Assembly (NCBI RefSeq): GCF_012935715.1
Contig: NZ_CP052860.1
Location: 1,240,001 to 1,304,000, forward strand
Length of the DNA: 64,000 nt
Origin: Pseudomonas sp. ADAK13
GTDB lineage: Bacteria; Pseudomonadota; Gammaproteobacteria; Pseudomonadales; Pseudomonadaceae
Direction: 5' to 3'
Shown piece by piece: positions 8,356-17,113 of the stretch. The first letter of the stretch is position 1, and each line of letters starts with the position of its first letter. The notes under the pieces were generated by a model. That model saw only the letters and a list, made by a program, of their open reading frames with translations, ran no database searches and was not told the DNA's origin. The translations under genes and the position numbers were made by a program.

Positions 8356-9651
8356 ATGCTGGAAAAGCTGTTTCAACTCAAGGCACACAATACGAATGTG
8401 CGCACCGAGATTCTCGCGGGCGTCACCACCTTCCTGGCCATGGCCTACATCCTGTTCGTCAACCCGAGCATTCTCGGCGAGACCGGCATGGACAAGGGTG
8501 CGGTCTTTGTCGCGACTTGCCTGGCAGCCGCCATCGGCTCCACCGTGATGGGCCTGATCGCCAACTACCCGATTGCCCTGGCACCGGGCATGGGCCTCAA
8601 CGCGTTCTTCACCTACACCGTCGTCCTGCACATGGGCCACACCTGGCAAGTGGCGCTGGGTGCGGTGTTCATCTCGGCGGTGCTGTTCTTCCTGCTGTCG
8701 ATCTTCCGCATCCGTGAATGGATCATCAACAGCATCCCGTTGCCGCTGCGTTCGGCGATTGCGGCGGGCATCGGCCTGTTCCTTGCGCTGATCGCCCTGC
8801 ATAACGCCGGCATCGTGGTCAGCAACCCGGCCACCATGGTGGGCCTGGGCGACCTGAAACAACCGGCACCGATCCTCGCCACCCTCGGCTTCGCGCTGAT
8901 CGTGGCGCTGGAAGCCCTGAAAGTGCGCGGCGCGGTGTTGATCGGCATCCTGGTGGTGACCATCGTCTCCATCGTGCTCGGTTTCACCCCGTTCGGCGGC
9001 GTGATGTCGATGCCGCCTTCGCTGGCCCCGACCTTCCTGCAACTGGACATCAAAGGCGCCCTGGACATCGGCCTGGTGAGCGTGATCTTCGCCTTCCTGT
9101 TCGTCGACCTGTTCGACAACTCCGGCACCCTGATCGGCGTCGCCAAGCGCGCAGGCCTGATGGGCAAGGACGGCCACATGCCGAAAATGGGCCGTGCGCT
9201 GATCGCCGACAGTACTGCGGCCATGGCCGGCTCTCTGCTGGGCACCTCGACCACCACCAGCTACATCGAATCGGCGGCGGGCGTGAGCGCCGGTGGCCGT
9301 ACCGGTTTGACCGCCGTCGTGGTCGCCATCCTGTTCCTGCTGGCGCTGTTCTTCTCGCCACTGGCGGCCAGCGTACCGGCCTTCGCCACCGCGCCGGCGC
9401 TGCTGTTCGTCGCCGTATTGATGACCTCGGGCCTGGCCGAAATCGACTGGGACGACATCACTGTCGCCGCGCCGGTGGTGATCACCGCCCTGGCGATGCC
9501 ATTCACTTATTCCATCGCCAACGGCATTGCCTTCGGTTTCATCGCCTGGACCGCCATCAAGCTGCTTTCGGGTCGCTACCGTGAGCTGAACCCGGCGCTG
9601 GTGATCCTGTCGATTCTGTTTGTGATCAAGCTGGGCTGGTTCAACGCATGA
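8356..9651 (+). CDS. NCS2-family purine (adenine/guanine/hypoxanthine) permease
   Basis: A 431-residue inner-membrane proton symporter of the AzgA/PbuG branch of the NCS2 nucleobase carriers. Family features are [20 protein letters not shown] at the N terminus, the [20 protein letters not shown] helix and [20 protein letters not shown] near residue 300, which are the core binding-site helices of this branch. Start ATG 8356 is preceded by AGGGAG. Its stop overlaps the trmA start (ATGA), so the two are probably cotranscribed. No known purine riboswitch fold was recognised in the 200 bp upstream. Confidence 0.92.
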   Translation: MLEKLFQLKAHNTNVRTEILAGVTTFLAMAYILFVNPSILGETGMDKGAVFVATCLAAAIGSTVMGLIANYPIALAPGMGLNAFFTYTVVLHMGHTWQVALGAVFISAVLFFLLSIFRIREWIINSIPLPLRSAIAAGIGLFLALIALHNAGIVVSNPATMVGLGDLKQPAPILATLGFALIVALEALKVRGAVLIGILVVTIVSIVLGFTPFGGVMSMPPSLAPTFLQLDIKGALDIGLVSVIFAFLFVDLFDNSGTLIGVAKRAGLMGKDGHMPKMGRALIADSTAAMAGSLLGTSTTTSYIESAAGVSAGGRTGLTAVVVAILFLLALFFSPLAASVPAFATAPALLFVAVLMTSGLAEIDWDDITVAAPVVITALAMPFTYSIANGIAFGFIAWTAIKLLSGRYRELNPALVILSILFVIKLGWFNA

Positions 9652-10727
9652 CTTTTGACGCCGCAAGCTACACCGCTCAACTGCAAGACAAGGTCACGCG
9701 CTTGCGTGACCTGCTGGCGCCGTTCGACGCGCCAGAGCCGCAGGTTTTCGACTCGCCCTTGCAGAACTTCCGCCTGCGGGCGGAGTTCCGCCTGTGGCGT
9801 GAAGGGGGTGAACGTCACTACGCGATGTTTTCCCAGGACGACAAGCGCACGCCGATCCTCATTGAAGAATTCCCGATTGCCAGCCTGCGCATCAACCAGT
9901 TGATGCCGCAGCTCAAGGCCGCCTGGCAAGCCAGCGCCGCCCTGAGCCACAAGCTGTTCCAGGTGGAGTTCCTCACCACCCTGGCCGGCGACGCGATGAT
10001 CACCCTGTGCTATCACCGCCCGCTGGACGAGCATTGGCACACCGCCGCGAACAAGCTGGCGGCTGATTTGAACGTGAGCATCATCGGCCGCTCCAAGGGC
10101 AAGCGTGACGTGATCGGCCGCGATTACGTGGTCGAGAAACTCGATGTCGGCGGTCGCACCTTCAGCTATCGCCAGCCGGAAGGCGCGTTCACCCAGCCCA
10201 ACGGCACGGTGAACCAGAAGATGCTCAACTGGGCATTCGAAGCCCTGGGCGATCGCAGTGATGACCTGCTGGAGCTGTACTGCGGCAACGGCAACTTCAC
10301 CCTGCCCCTGGCCACCCGCGTACGCAAAGTGCTCGCTACCGAAATCAGCAAGACCTCGGTCAACGCGGCCCTGAGCAACCTCGATGAAAACGCGGTGGAT
10401 AACGTCACCCTGGTGCGCTTGTCTGCCGAGGAACTGACCGAAGCCTTGAACGAAGTGCGGCCGTTCCGGCGCCTGCACGGCATCGACCTCAAGAGCTACG
10501 AGTTCGGCAGCGTGTTCGTCGACCCGCCGCGTGCCGGCATGGACCCGGACACCTGCGAGCTGACCCGACGCTTCGAGAACATCCTGTACATCTCCTGCAA
10601 CCCGGAGACGTTGGCGGCGAACATTGCGCAACTGCATGACACACACCGGATTACCCAGTGCGCGATGTTTGACCAGTTCCCGTGGACGCACCACATGGAA
10701 TCGGGTGTGTTGCTGACTCGGCGGTAA
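9648..10727 (+). CDS. trmA: tRNA (uracil-54, C5)-methyltransferase
   Basis: A 359-residue SAM-dependent enzyme that makes ribothymidine at position 54 of tRNAs. The N-terminal half contains the tRNA-recognition segment ([21 protein letters not shown]). The methyltransferase half has [14 protein letters not shown] (SAM loop), [11 protein letters not shown] and ISCNPETLA, which contains the catalytic Cys. Length is standard. Its ATG overlaps the stop of the upstream permease by 4 bp. Confidence 0.96.
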   Translation: MTFDAASYTAQLQDKVTRLRDLLAPFDAPEPQVFDSPLQNFRLRAEFRLWREGGERHYAMFSQDDKRTPILIEEFPIASLRINQLMPQLKAAWQASAALSHKLFQVEFLTTLAGDAMITLCYHRPLDEHWHTAANKLAADLNVSIIGRSKGKRDVIGRDYVVEKLDVGGRTFSYRQPEGAFTQPNGTVNQKMLNWAFEALGDRSDDLLELYCGNGNFTLPLATRVRKVLATEISKTSVNAALSNLDENAVDNVTLVRLSAEELTEALNEVRPFRRLHGIDLKSYEFGSVFVDPPRAGMDPDTCELTRRFENILYISCNPETLAANIAQLHDTHRITQCAMFDQFPWTHHMESGVLLTRR

Positions 10728-10748
10728 GTCCCCAAGACACCGAAAATA

Positions 10749-10782
10749 TCCCATGTGGGAGCTGGCCGGCTCTCACATGGGA
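10749..10782. terminator. REP-derived hairpin between convergent genes
   Basis: TCCCATGTGGGAG and CTCTCACATGGGA pair at 12 of 13 positions around a 7-8 base loop. The core GTGGGAGCTGG is a REP remnant. It lies between the 3' ends of trmA and the DUF2442 gene and could serve both as a transcript end. No strong U-tract follows, so termination is uncertain. Confidence 0.55.
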
Positions 10783-10785
10783 TCC

Positions 10786-11253
10786 TCATGTATCAGTGGA
10801 ATCACCGTCCTCCAGCACCTCCTTGCGTGGCCGGCCGCCCTTCTTGCCATTGGCTCGGGCGGCCGCGGATTTGGCGGCGCTGCTCTTGCGACCGTTGCTG
10901 GAGGCGACCAGGCTTGTAGCCAGGGCCATTAACGGCTGGCTGGTGGCGATAAGGCCCGTGATGGAGACATCCAGGTCCTGACCCTCACAGCAAAGCGCCT
11001 TTCCGCCAAAACCCACCTCCAACTGCTGGAAATCCTGCAAGGTAAACCCTTTGAACTCCGGCAGCCCCGCCACCGGCAACAGGATCCGACTGCCGTCGCT
11101 GAAGCCAATGGAAATGCTGTCATTCTCATACCGCACGTTGCTGGCGTTGGCGTACAAACGCTTCGACCTGCGTCCCCGGTCGATGGCCTTATCGATATCG
11201 GCCTCGGTAATCGGTACATACGGTAGAACCTTGGCCTTTACGATTTTTTTCAT
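10786..11253 (-). CDS. DUF2442 family protein, putative antitoxin with AT-hook-like tail
   Basis: A 155-residue protein from ATG 11253 (MKKIVKAKVLPYVPITEADI). Residues ~45-95 (YENDSISIGFSDGSRILLPV...) form a DUF2442-type domain. The C terminus is Ala/Lys-rich and ends in NGKKGGRPRKEV, a Gly-Arg-Pro core in basic context that resembles an AT-hook. DUF2442 proteins are commonly paired with DUF4160 proteins and are predicted antitoxins. The start is set by the 4-bp ATGA overlap with the upstream DUF4160 gene. An upstream extension in the same frame runs back through that gene and was not accepted. The toxin-antitoxin role is inferred from family pairing. Confidence 0.72.
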   Translation of the reverse strand: MKKIVKAKVLPYVPITEADIDKAIDRGRRSKRLYANASNVRYENDSISIGFSDGSRILLPVAGLPEFKGFTLQDFQQLEVGFGGKALCCEGQDLDVSITGLIATSQPLMALATSLVASSNGRKSSAAKSAAARANGKKGGRPRKEVLEDGDSTDT

Positions 11254-11678
11254 AAATCGATCTCCACAAAACCCGGTGCCCTGACCAGATTCAAAATTGT
11301 TTTCTGCCCCACGACATCGTGCCGGGCACGTGCGATCACATAGACACCGCGCTGAATGATCAACCCAGGCAACACCTCGCTGGCTTCCCAATCCCAGGAG
11401 TGATTCTCCAGACAAACCGTTTGCAGTTTTTCCCACCAGATCCGGCGTGCCCGCGCCAGGTAATGCGGTTGCATCAAGGTGTAGCGAATTCCTTCAAGAA
11501 TCGACATCGATGGCCGGCGCCGTTCGGGGTCTACGTCCCACAACGCCACATGCCCATCCAGAAAGCTGAAACGAAACCGCGCATCCCATTCCTTGCCCGC
11601 CATATGCACATGAGGCGGGCAATGCTCATCCCTGAGAAACACCGCAATCACACATCCTTTGTAAGTGCCTACTTTCAT
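11250..11678 (-). CDS. DUF4160 family protein, putative toxin
   Basis: A 142-residue protein with the DUF4160 hallmark near the N terminus: VFLRDEHCPPHVHMAGKEW, then ARFRFSFLDGHVALWDV. Proteins of this family sit next to DUF2442 genes and are predicted toxins; biochemical activity is not established to my knowledge. The family domain is usually shorter (about 80-90 residues). The C-terminal ~60 residues here (YVIARARHDVVGQKTILNLV...) are an extension I do not recognise. Translation of the downstream DUF2442 gene is coupled by an ATGA overlap. Confidence 0.72.
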   Translation of the reverse strand: MKVGTYKGCVIAVFLRDEHCPPHVHMAGKEWDARFRFSFLDGHVALWDVDPERRRPSMSILEGIRYTLMQPHYLARARRIWWEKLQTVCLENHSWDWEASEVLPGLIIQRGVYVIARARHDVVGQKTILNLVRAPGFVEIDL

Positions 11679-11688
11679 CGTAACCCAT

Positions 11689-11715
11689 CCGTTAGGTTAT
11701 TTTCCGTCAGGTAAC
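11689..11715. promoter_or_regulatory. Tandem direct repeat upstream of the DUF4160/DUF2442 pair
   Basis: CCGTTAGGTTA at 11689 and CCGTCAGGTAA at 11704 match at 9 of 11 positions and are 15 bp apart, 10-40 bp upstream of the DUF4160 start. The repeat is seen directly; its use as an autoregulatory operator for the pair is inference. Confidence 0.45.
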
Positions 11716-11812
11716 ACTTTTCCTCATGCACCCGACAACCGGCTCCATGCCCCGAAGCTGTTTCACAGATTAGTAACCACGAACAACCCGTCGAATGCCG
11801 GGTTGTAACCAC

Positions 11813-13141
11813 TCATGCCGATGGCTGGAAATACCCCGCCAACGCCCGCAGGTCCTGCTCGTTCAGCAACCCGGCGAAATACTTCAGCTGTATCCGCGCC
11901 AGCAGGTACGCATGCCGTGCATCCGCCAGGTCGCGGCGGGCCGAGAACAGTTGCTGCTCGGCGTCCAGCACGTCGAGGTTGACGCGCTCACCGCCGGCCA
12001 CACTTTTTTTGGTCGCCGTCACCAAGGCCGTGGCCGAGCTGACCGCCATTTCATACGCCCGCACTTTGGCCGCGCCGCTGGTGTTGAGGTTGAATTGCTT
12101 GCGCAGTTCGATCAGCGTTCTGGCGGTTTGCGCGTCCAGTTCGTATTGGGCCTGGGACAGTTGATTGGCGGCCTGGCGCGTCGACGCCGACACCGAGCCA
12201 CCGGCGAACAGCGGCAGGCTGACCTGGATGCCGACGCTGTTGGTATCGTACTTCTGGTTGTAGCTGCTTTCCGAATCCGAGCTGGTCTGGCGGCTGCTCG
12301 CATACAGGCTGACCTTGGGCATGTGCCCGGCGCGCTTGCGCTCCACTTCGTATTCGGCGACGTCCAGCGCGTGGTGCTGGGATTTGAGCTCCGGGTTGTT
12401 GGCCATCGCCATTTCCCGCCAGGTCTCGAAACGGTTGGGCTCCAGCGGCGGGATCTCGAACTGGCGAGTCAGCGGCGCCAACTCGTCTATCTGCAACGGC
12501 TGGCCCACAATCGCTTCCAGCTCGCGCAAGGCTGCGTCCTGGGTGTCCAGGGATTCGATCTCTTCGGCCTGGGCCAAGCTCAGGCGTGCCTGGGTTTCCA
12601 GCACATCGGTGCGGGTGCCCTCGCCGCCCTTGAGCAGCCGTTCATTGAGTTGCAGGCGCTCGGCGTACGCGCGTTTCTGGGCGCGGCTCAGCTCGATCCG
12701 CTCCTGGGCCAGCAACGCCTGGCTGTAGGCGCTCAACACCCGCACGGCCAGTTCCTGGCTTTTGCCGCGAAAGCGTTCATCGGCAAACAGCGCCTGCGCT
12801 GCACCCTGGCGATAGCGCGCATAGGCTTCGTAATCGAGCAGCGGTTGTTGCAGGGTCAGGGTCGAGGCATAGCTGCGGTAATCGCGGTCGCTGGTGACGT
12901 TGCCCACCGCCGTCGACTGGGTAACTTCGGATTCATTGCGCGAGTTGTTGTAGCTCCAGGACAGGTTCGGCAACAGCCCGGCGCGGCCGATGATGCGGTT
13001 TTCCTCGCCAGCCTCGCGCTCCTGGATTGCCGCCTGAAACGTCGGGTCGTTGCGCAGGGCCAAGTCATAGGCGTCGAGCAATCCCAGCGCCTGGGCCGAT
13101 CCACTGCAGGCACAACACAGACCGAATAACAGCGCCTTCAT
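11813..13141 (-). CDS. hasF: TolC-family outer membrane protein of the heme-acquisition type I secretion system
   Basis: A 442-residue outer-membrane channel that completes the HasDEF exporter. It has an N-terminal signal peptide ([18 protein letters not shown]), then LLDAYDLALRNDPTFQAAIQ, the classic first helix of the TolC/AprF family. Two helical repeats follow, with a conserved NxxELKSQ segment. Length fits AprF/HasF. Last gene of the minus-strand has operon; its ATG overlaps the stop of the adaptor gene by 4 bp. Confidence 0.88.
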   Translation of the reverse strand: MKALLFGLCCACSGSAQALGLLDAYDLALRNDPTFQAAIQEREAGEENRIIGRAGLLPNLSWSYNNSRNESEVTQSTAVGNVTSDRDYRSYASTLTLQQPLLDYEAYARYRQGAAQALFADERFRGKSQELAVRVLSAYSQALLAQERIELSRAQKRAYAERLQLNERLLKGGEGTRTDVLETQARLSLAQAEEIESLDTQDAALRELEAIVGQPLQIDELAPLTRQFEIPPLEPNRFETWREMAMANNPELKSQHHALDVAEYEVERKRAGHMPKVSLYASSRQTSSDSESSYNQKYDTNSVGIQVSLPLFAGGSVSASTRQAANQLSQAQYELDAQTARTLIELRKQFNLNTSGAAKVRAYEMAVSSATALVTATKKSVAGGERVNLDVLDAEQQLFSARRDLADARHAYLLARIQLKYFAGLLNEQDLRALAGYFQPSA

Positions 13142-14469
13142 TCTTCCACCAACGCCATGTGAGTCCGATCCAGCAAGGGTTTGAACAGGTAGTTGAGCAT
13201 CGAGCGCTCACCGGTTTTGACGAACGCTTCCACCGGCATGCCCGGGCGAATCTGCAAGCCGTCGAGCTGGCGCATGCCGGCTGCACTGACCTGGGCGCGC
13301 AAGGTGTAATACGGCTCATCGGTGCGCTCGTCGACCTGGCGGTCGGCCGACACCAGCGTCACTTCACCGGCAATGCGTGGGGTGGTGCTCTGGTTGAACG
13401 CCGAGAACAGCAACTCCACCGGCAAGCCCGGGTGCACCTTGTCGACCATCTGCACCGGCACCCGCGCTTCCACCAGCAGTGGTTCACCCTGGGGCACGAT
13501 GTCCATCAGCGTCTGGCCGGGCTTGATCACGCCGCCTTCGGTGTACACCTCCAGCCCCACCACCACGCCAGCCGCCGGCGCGCGCACCAGGCTGTTGGCC
13601 AGTTCGAATTCGGCCGAGGCCAGCCGGTTGCGCAAGTCGTCGCTGCGGGTGCGGGTTTCGGCCAGTTGGCCGCGCAGGTCTTTCTGGAAGTCTTCGCCGA
13701 GCTGGCGGATGCGCAGGCGCAGTTCAAGGACTTGCCGTTGCAGTTGGCCGATGCGGCCGAAATCCTCGGCAATCGCACCGTCGAGCTGGGCATACAGCCG
13801 TTCATTTTCCAGCAGCCGATTGCGCGGGATGTAGCCGTCCCGCGCCAGCTCGCGCAGGCCTTGCAGCTGTTCATTCATCGCGGTGCGTTGCAGCACTTTG
13901 CTGGCCTGGGATTCCCTGGTGCCGCGCAATTGCGCTTCGGCCCCGGCGATGGTTTCCCGCAGGCCTTGCTGCTCCGTGGCCAGGGCCTGGGCGCGACTGC
14001 TGAACAGTTGCCGTTGCAGGCTCAAGGTGGCGGCGGCCTCCGGCTCGTTCAGCAGTTCGGGGCCGAAAACGATGGCCGACAAGCCTTCGCTCTCGGCACT
14101 CAAGCGCGCTTCGCTGGCCTGGGACGCAATGAACTGGCTGCGCAAAGACTGCATCTGCCCGCGCAACGGGGTTTCCTTCAGGCGGATCAATACCTGGCCG
14201 GCGCTCACCACCTCGCCATCGCGCACCTCGATCCGCTCGACGATCCCGCCCGACGGGTGCTGCACCGTCTTGCGGTGCCCCGACACCATGACCTTGCCGG
14301 ACACCGCCACGCCCTTGTCCAACGGCGCCAGCGCGGCCCAGCCGAGGAACCCGGCAAACCCGCCGAGCACCAACAACCAGCCCAGGCGGGCGTATTTTTT
14401 ATCGTCCAGCGCCAGCACGTTGTTCACCGGCGGCACGCTGTTGTCCGTCACAAGCACAGGTCGGCTCAT
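13138..14469 (-). CDS. hasE: HlyD-family membrane fusion protein (type I secretion adaptor)
   Basis: A 443-residue periplasmic adaptor linking the ABC transporter to the outer-membrane channel. It has a cytoplasmic N terminus, one membrane helix ([20 protein letters not shown], residues ~28-48), then a lipoyl-like half motif ([20 protein letters not shown]). A long coiled coil spans roughly residues 100-290. The second half motif is [20 protein letters not shown], and the C-terminal beta domain matches AprE/HasE. Start and stop overlap the neighbouring genes as ATGA, so D, E and F are translationally coupled. Confidence 0.9.
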   Translation of the reverse strand: MSRPVLVTDNSVPPVNNVLALDDKKYARLGWLLVLGGFAGFLGWAALAPLDKGVAVSGKVMVSGHRKTVQHPSGGIVERIEVRDGEVVSAGQVLIRLKETPLRGQMQSLRSQFIASQASEARLSAESEGLSAIVFGPELLNEPEAAATLSLQRQLFSSRAQALATEQQGLRETIAGAEAQLRGTRESQASKVLQRTAMNEQLQGLRELARDGYIPRNRLLENERLYAQLDGAIAEDFGRIGQLQRQVLELRLRIRQLGEDFQKDLRGQLAETRTRSDDLRNRLASAEFELANSLVRAPAAGVVVGLEVYTEGGVIKPGQTLMDIVPQGEPLLVEARVPVQMVDKVHPGLPVELLFSAFNQSTTPRIAGEVTLVSADRQVDERTDEPYYTLRAQVSAAGMRQLDGLQIRPGMPVEAFVKTGERSMLNYLFKPLLDRTHMALVEE

Positions 14470-16208
14470 GCTTTTTTTCCTTCACCGAGGCGGTAGCTCA
14501 TGCTCATCGCCGACACCGGTTTGGGCGGCGCGGCCGCCGGTTTCTGCGTGGCCTCCAACACCCGCGCCGTGGGCCCGAACGCTTGCAACTGGCCGTCCCG
14601 CAGGATCAGCAATTGGTCCGTCAACGCCAGCACAGGGGTCTTGTGGGTGATCAGCACCAGCGTGCGACGCTGCGCCTTGAGCAAGGTGATGGCATGGAGC
14701 AAGGCCTGCTCGCCGGCCTCATCGAGATTGGAATTGGGCTCATCCAGTACGATCAGCGCAGGCAAGCCGTACAGCGCCCGCGCCAGCGCCACACGTTGCT
14801 TCTGCCCGCCGGACAACCCGGCACCGCCCTCCCCCAGTTGGGTGTCGTAGCCTTGGGGCAACTGCAGGATCAGTTGATGCACGCCGGCCATCTGCGCGGC
14901 AGCGAGCACCTTGTCCGAATCCACGGTGTCGAAACGCGCGATGTTGTCGGCAATGCTGCCGGCGAACAGCTGGATGTCCTGGGGCAGATACCCAATGTGC
15001 GGGCCGAGTTGCTGCTTGTCCCATTGCGCCAGGTCCGCGCCGTCCAGCCGAACCTTGCCGGCCATCGGCGTCCAGGCCCCCACCAGCAACCGCGCCAGGG
15101 TCGACTTGCCGCAACCGGAAGGACCGATCACGCCCAGCACGTCACCGGCAGGCAGGCTGAACCCGAGGTTGGCCAACGCGGGCCGACGACTGCCGGGCGC
15201 ACACGCGCTTACCTGCTCGACCGTCAACTGGCCGCTGGGCACCGGCAAGCTCATGCGCTCGGTGCGCGCCGGGTTGGCCGCCAGCATCAGGGTCAAACGC
15301 TCATAGGCCAGGCGCGCCGAACTCCACTGTTTCCAAACGCCGATCAGTTGGTCGATAGGGCTCAGTACCCGCCCCATCAGGATCGAGCCGGCGATCATCA
15401 TGCCCGGCGTAATCGCCCCCTGCACCGCCAGCAATGCGCCCAAACCGAGGACCAATGACTGCAACGCCAGGCGTACGCCCTTGGACCAGGCACTGATGGC
15501 GGCGGTCTTTTCACTGGCCAGGTTCTGCGCCGCCAGAAACGCCTGGTGCTGGGCAAACCAGCGCGCACGCAGGGTTGCCAGCATGCCCATGGCTTCGATG
15601 GCTTCGGCATTTCGCAGGTTGGCCGTGGCCTGCTGGCTGGCGCTGATCGACAGCTGATTGGCCTGGGTCAACGGTGCCTGGCAGATGTGCTGGTTGGCCC
15701 ACGCCAGCGCCATCAGCATCAGCGCACCGGCCAGCGCCAGGACGCCGAGCCAGGGGTGGAACAGGAAGATCACCAGCAAGTACACCGGAAACCACGGCGC
15801 ATCAAAAAATGCGAACAGCGCCTGGCCGGTGGCGAACTGGCGCAAGGTCGTCAGGTCGCTCAACGCCTGCCCTGCCGCCTGGGTGCTGCCCTTGAGTTGC
15901 GCCTCGAACGCGGCGTCGTACACCCGCTGGTTCAGGCGCATGTCCATCTGTGTACCGAGGCGGATCACCACCTGGCTGCGCACCCACTCCAGCGCGCCCA
16001 TCAAGCCGAACAAGCCAAGGATCATCAGCGTCAGCATCAACAGGGTCATCGGGTTGCCGGAGGCCAGCACCCGGTCGTAGACCTGCAACATGTACAGCGC
16101 CGGGGCCAGCATCAACAGGTTGATCACTGCCGAAAACAGGCCAATGTTGAGGAAGCCACTTTTATAGGCCGTGAGAGCGGCCAGGGTTTCGTTGCCGGCA
16201 TGGCGCAT
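14466..16208 (-). CDS. hasD: Type I secretion ABC transporter (permease-ATPase) for the hemophore
   Basis: A 580-residue half-transporter that recognises the C-terminal signal of HasA and drives its export. The N-terminal ~300 residues form the six-helix membrane domain ([20 protein letters not shown] is the family signature). The ATPase domain has [17 protein letters not shown] (Walker A), [17 protein letters not shown] (signature) and [13 protein letters not shown] (Walker B). I chose ATG 16208 ([18 protein letters not shown]) because it aligns best with AprD/HasD N termini. A GTG 78 bp upstream would add 26 residues of low-complexity sequence. Neither start has a strong Shine-Dalgarno. Confidence 0.88.
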   Translation of the reverse strand: MRHAGNETLAALTAYKSGFLNIGLFSAVINLLMLAPALYMLQVYDRVLASGNPMTLLMLTLMILGLFGLMGALEWVRSQVVIRLGTQMDMRLNQRVYDAAFEAQLKGSTQAAGQALSDLTTLRQFATGQALFAFFDAPWFPVYLLVIFLFHPWLGVLALAGALMLMALAWANQHICQAPLTQANQLSISASQQATANLRNAEAIEAMGMLATLRARWFAQHQAFLAAQNLASEKTAAISAWSKGVRLALQSLVLGLGALLAVQGAITPGMMIAGSILMGRVLSPIDQLIGVWKQWSSARLAYERLTLMLAANPARTERMSLPVPSGQLTVEQVSACAPGSRRPALANLGFSLPAGDVLGVIGPSGCGKSTLARLLVGAWTPMAGKVRLDGADLAQWDKQQLGPHIGYLPQDIQLFAGSIADNIARFDTVDSDKVLAAAQMAGVHQLILQLPQGYDTQLGEGGAGLSGGQKQRVALARALYGLPALIVLDEPNSNLDEAGEQALLHAITLLKAQRRTLVLITHKTPVLALTDQLLILRDGQLQAFGPTARVLEATQKPAAAPPKPVSAMSMSYRLGEGKKA

Positions 16209-16335
16209 CGAGGGATTCTCATGGGGGAAATCGGGAAGCGCCGCCCGCGTTTGACACGCCGCGCGCCGCTCCGCAGAATTTGTCACCGCCGTCGCCCTGG
16301 CCTTCGAAACTCACGGCGACGACGGGGTTTACGCA

Positions 16336-16363
16336 GCGAATGGGAGAGTGATCTTCCATTCGC
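16336..16363. terminator. Hairpin between hasA and hasD
   Basis: GCGAATGG and CCATTCGC form an 8-bp perfect stem with a 12-base loop, 22 bp past the hasA stop. A T6 run follows on the plus strand, whereas hasA is read on the minus strand. It therefore looks more like an mRNA-stabilising or partially terminating hairpin at the hasA 3' end than a strong intrinsic terminator for it. Confidence 0.5.
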
Positions 16364-16384
16364 TTTTTTCATTGCGCAGCAAAG

Positions 16385-17005
16385 TCAGGCAGCGAGTGCC
16401 CAGTCCTGTGCAACGTCCTGCACGCCTACCAGGGCGACGTCGGTGGTGGTTGCCGTAGCGTGTGCTGCCAGGCCGGCCGAGATCTCGTCGAACGTGTTGG
16501 CGGTGGACAGGCCGAAGTCGTCCAGCAGGTTGTTGAGCACGATTTCCAGTGCCGAGGTGTTGCCTTGCATCAGGCTGTAGATCACGTTCTGAACGTCGTT
16601 GCCGACGCGGCCTGCACCTTGTGCCGCGCTCAGGTCGAGGCCGTTGAACGCCACTTTGAACGCATCGAGGGTGAAGTCGCTGCCATTGCCGCCGCCCAGG
16701 CCGGTGCCCAGTTGAACGTTATCCAGGTTGCCCCACAGGTAGTGGTTTTCGTTGTGGCTGGCTGGCAGCGCCGGGTTGAATACGTAGTGCAGGCCGTTGC
16801 TGGTGTTGCTGTCGGCAATGAAGGCGTAGTCGGAATTGTTGGCGCCGTGGGTCGAATACTGGTCGCCGCTCAGGGAGCCGTTGCTGAAGCCGCCGGTGTT
16901 GCTGCTGCCGTGACCCGCAGTGTTGAACCCCAGTGCCCAGTCGGTCAGGTAGTCCGAGACGGAGTAAGCACCGAGCGCAGCTTCGTAACTAACAGAAATA
17001 GTCAT
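16385..17005 (-). CDS. hasA: Secreted hemophore HasA
   Basis: A 206-residue extracellular heme-binding protein that captures heme and delivers it to HasR. It has no N-terminal signal; the C terminus ends VGVQDVAQDWALAA, the HasA-type secretion signal (compare DLALAA/ELLAA in known HasA). His32 and Tyr74 match the axial heme ligands of Serratia HasA (His32, Tyr75). His88, in NHYLWGNLDN, aligns with the His that assists the Tyr ligand (His83 in Serratia), but a ~6-residue insertion (around PALPASHNE) separates it from Tyr74. Start is ATG 17005 with GAGG upstream; a GTG one codon earlier is less likely because His32 numbering agrees with this ATG. Confidence 0.93.
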   Translation of the reverse strand: MTISVSYEAALGAYSVSDYLTDWALGFNTAGHGSSNTGGFSNGSLSGDQYSTHGANNSDYAFIADSNTSNGLHYVFNPALPASHNENHYLWGNLDNVQLGTGLGGGNGSDFTLDAFKVAFNGLDLSAAQGAGRVGNDVQNVIYSLMQGNTSALEIVLNNLLDDFGLSTANTFDEISAGLAAHATATTTDVALVGVQDVAQDWALAA

Positions 17006-17093
17006 CACTTAACCTCGTTATAAACAACACGATTGATCAGCACGCTCATACAGCGCACTTTTTGCCCACCCTTGGGCAAAACCGTTGGTTGAT

Positions 17094-17111
17094 AAAGTGC
17101 CGTGGCACCTT
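17094..17111. terminator. Small hairpin between hasR and hasA
   Basis: GTGCC and GGCAC form a short stem in AAAGTGCCGTGGCACCTT, just past the hasR stop (17114). On the minus strand it is followed by TTTA. It may partially attenuate or protect the transcript between hasR and hasA. hasA levels usually exceed hasR, so hasA may also have its own promoter in this ~108-bp gap. Confidence 0.35.
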
Positions 17112-17113
17112 GA

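Noticed and set aside
8341..9666. A 441-codon open frame on the minus strand opposite the purine permease
   Set aside because: Its product is low complexity (Gln, Arg, His, Asp-rich) and it is fully antisense to a well-conserved membrane protein. High GC keeps stop codons out of this frame.
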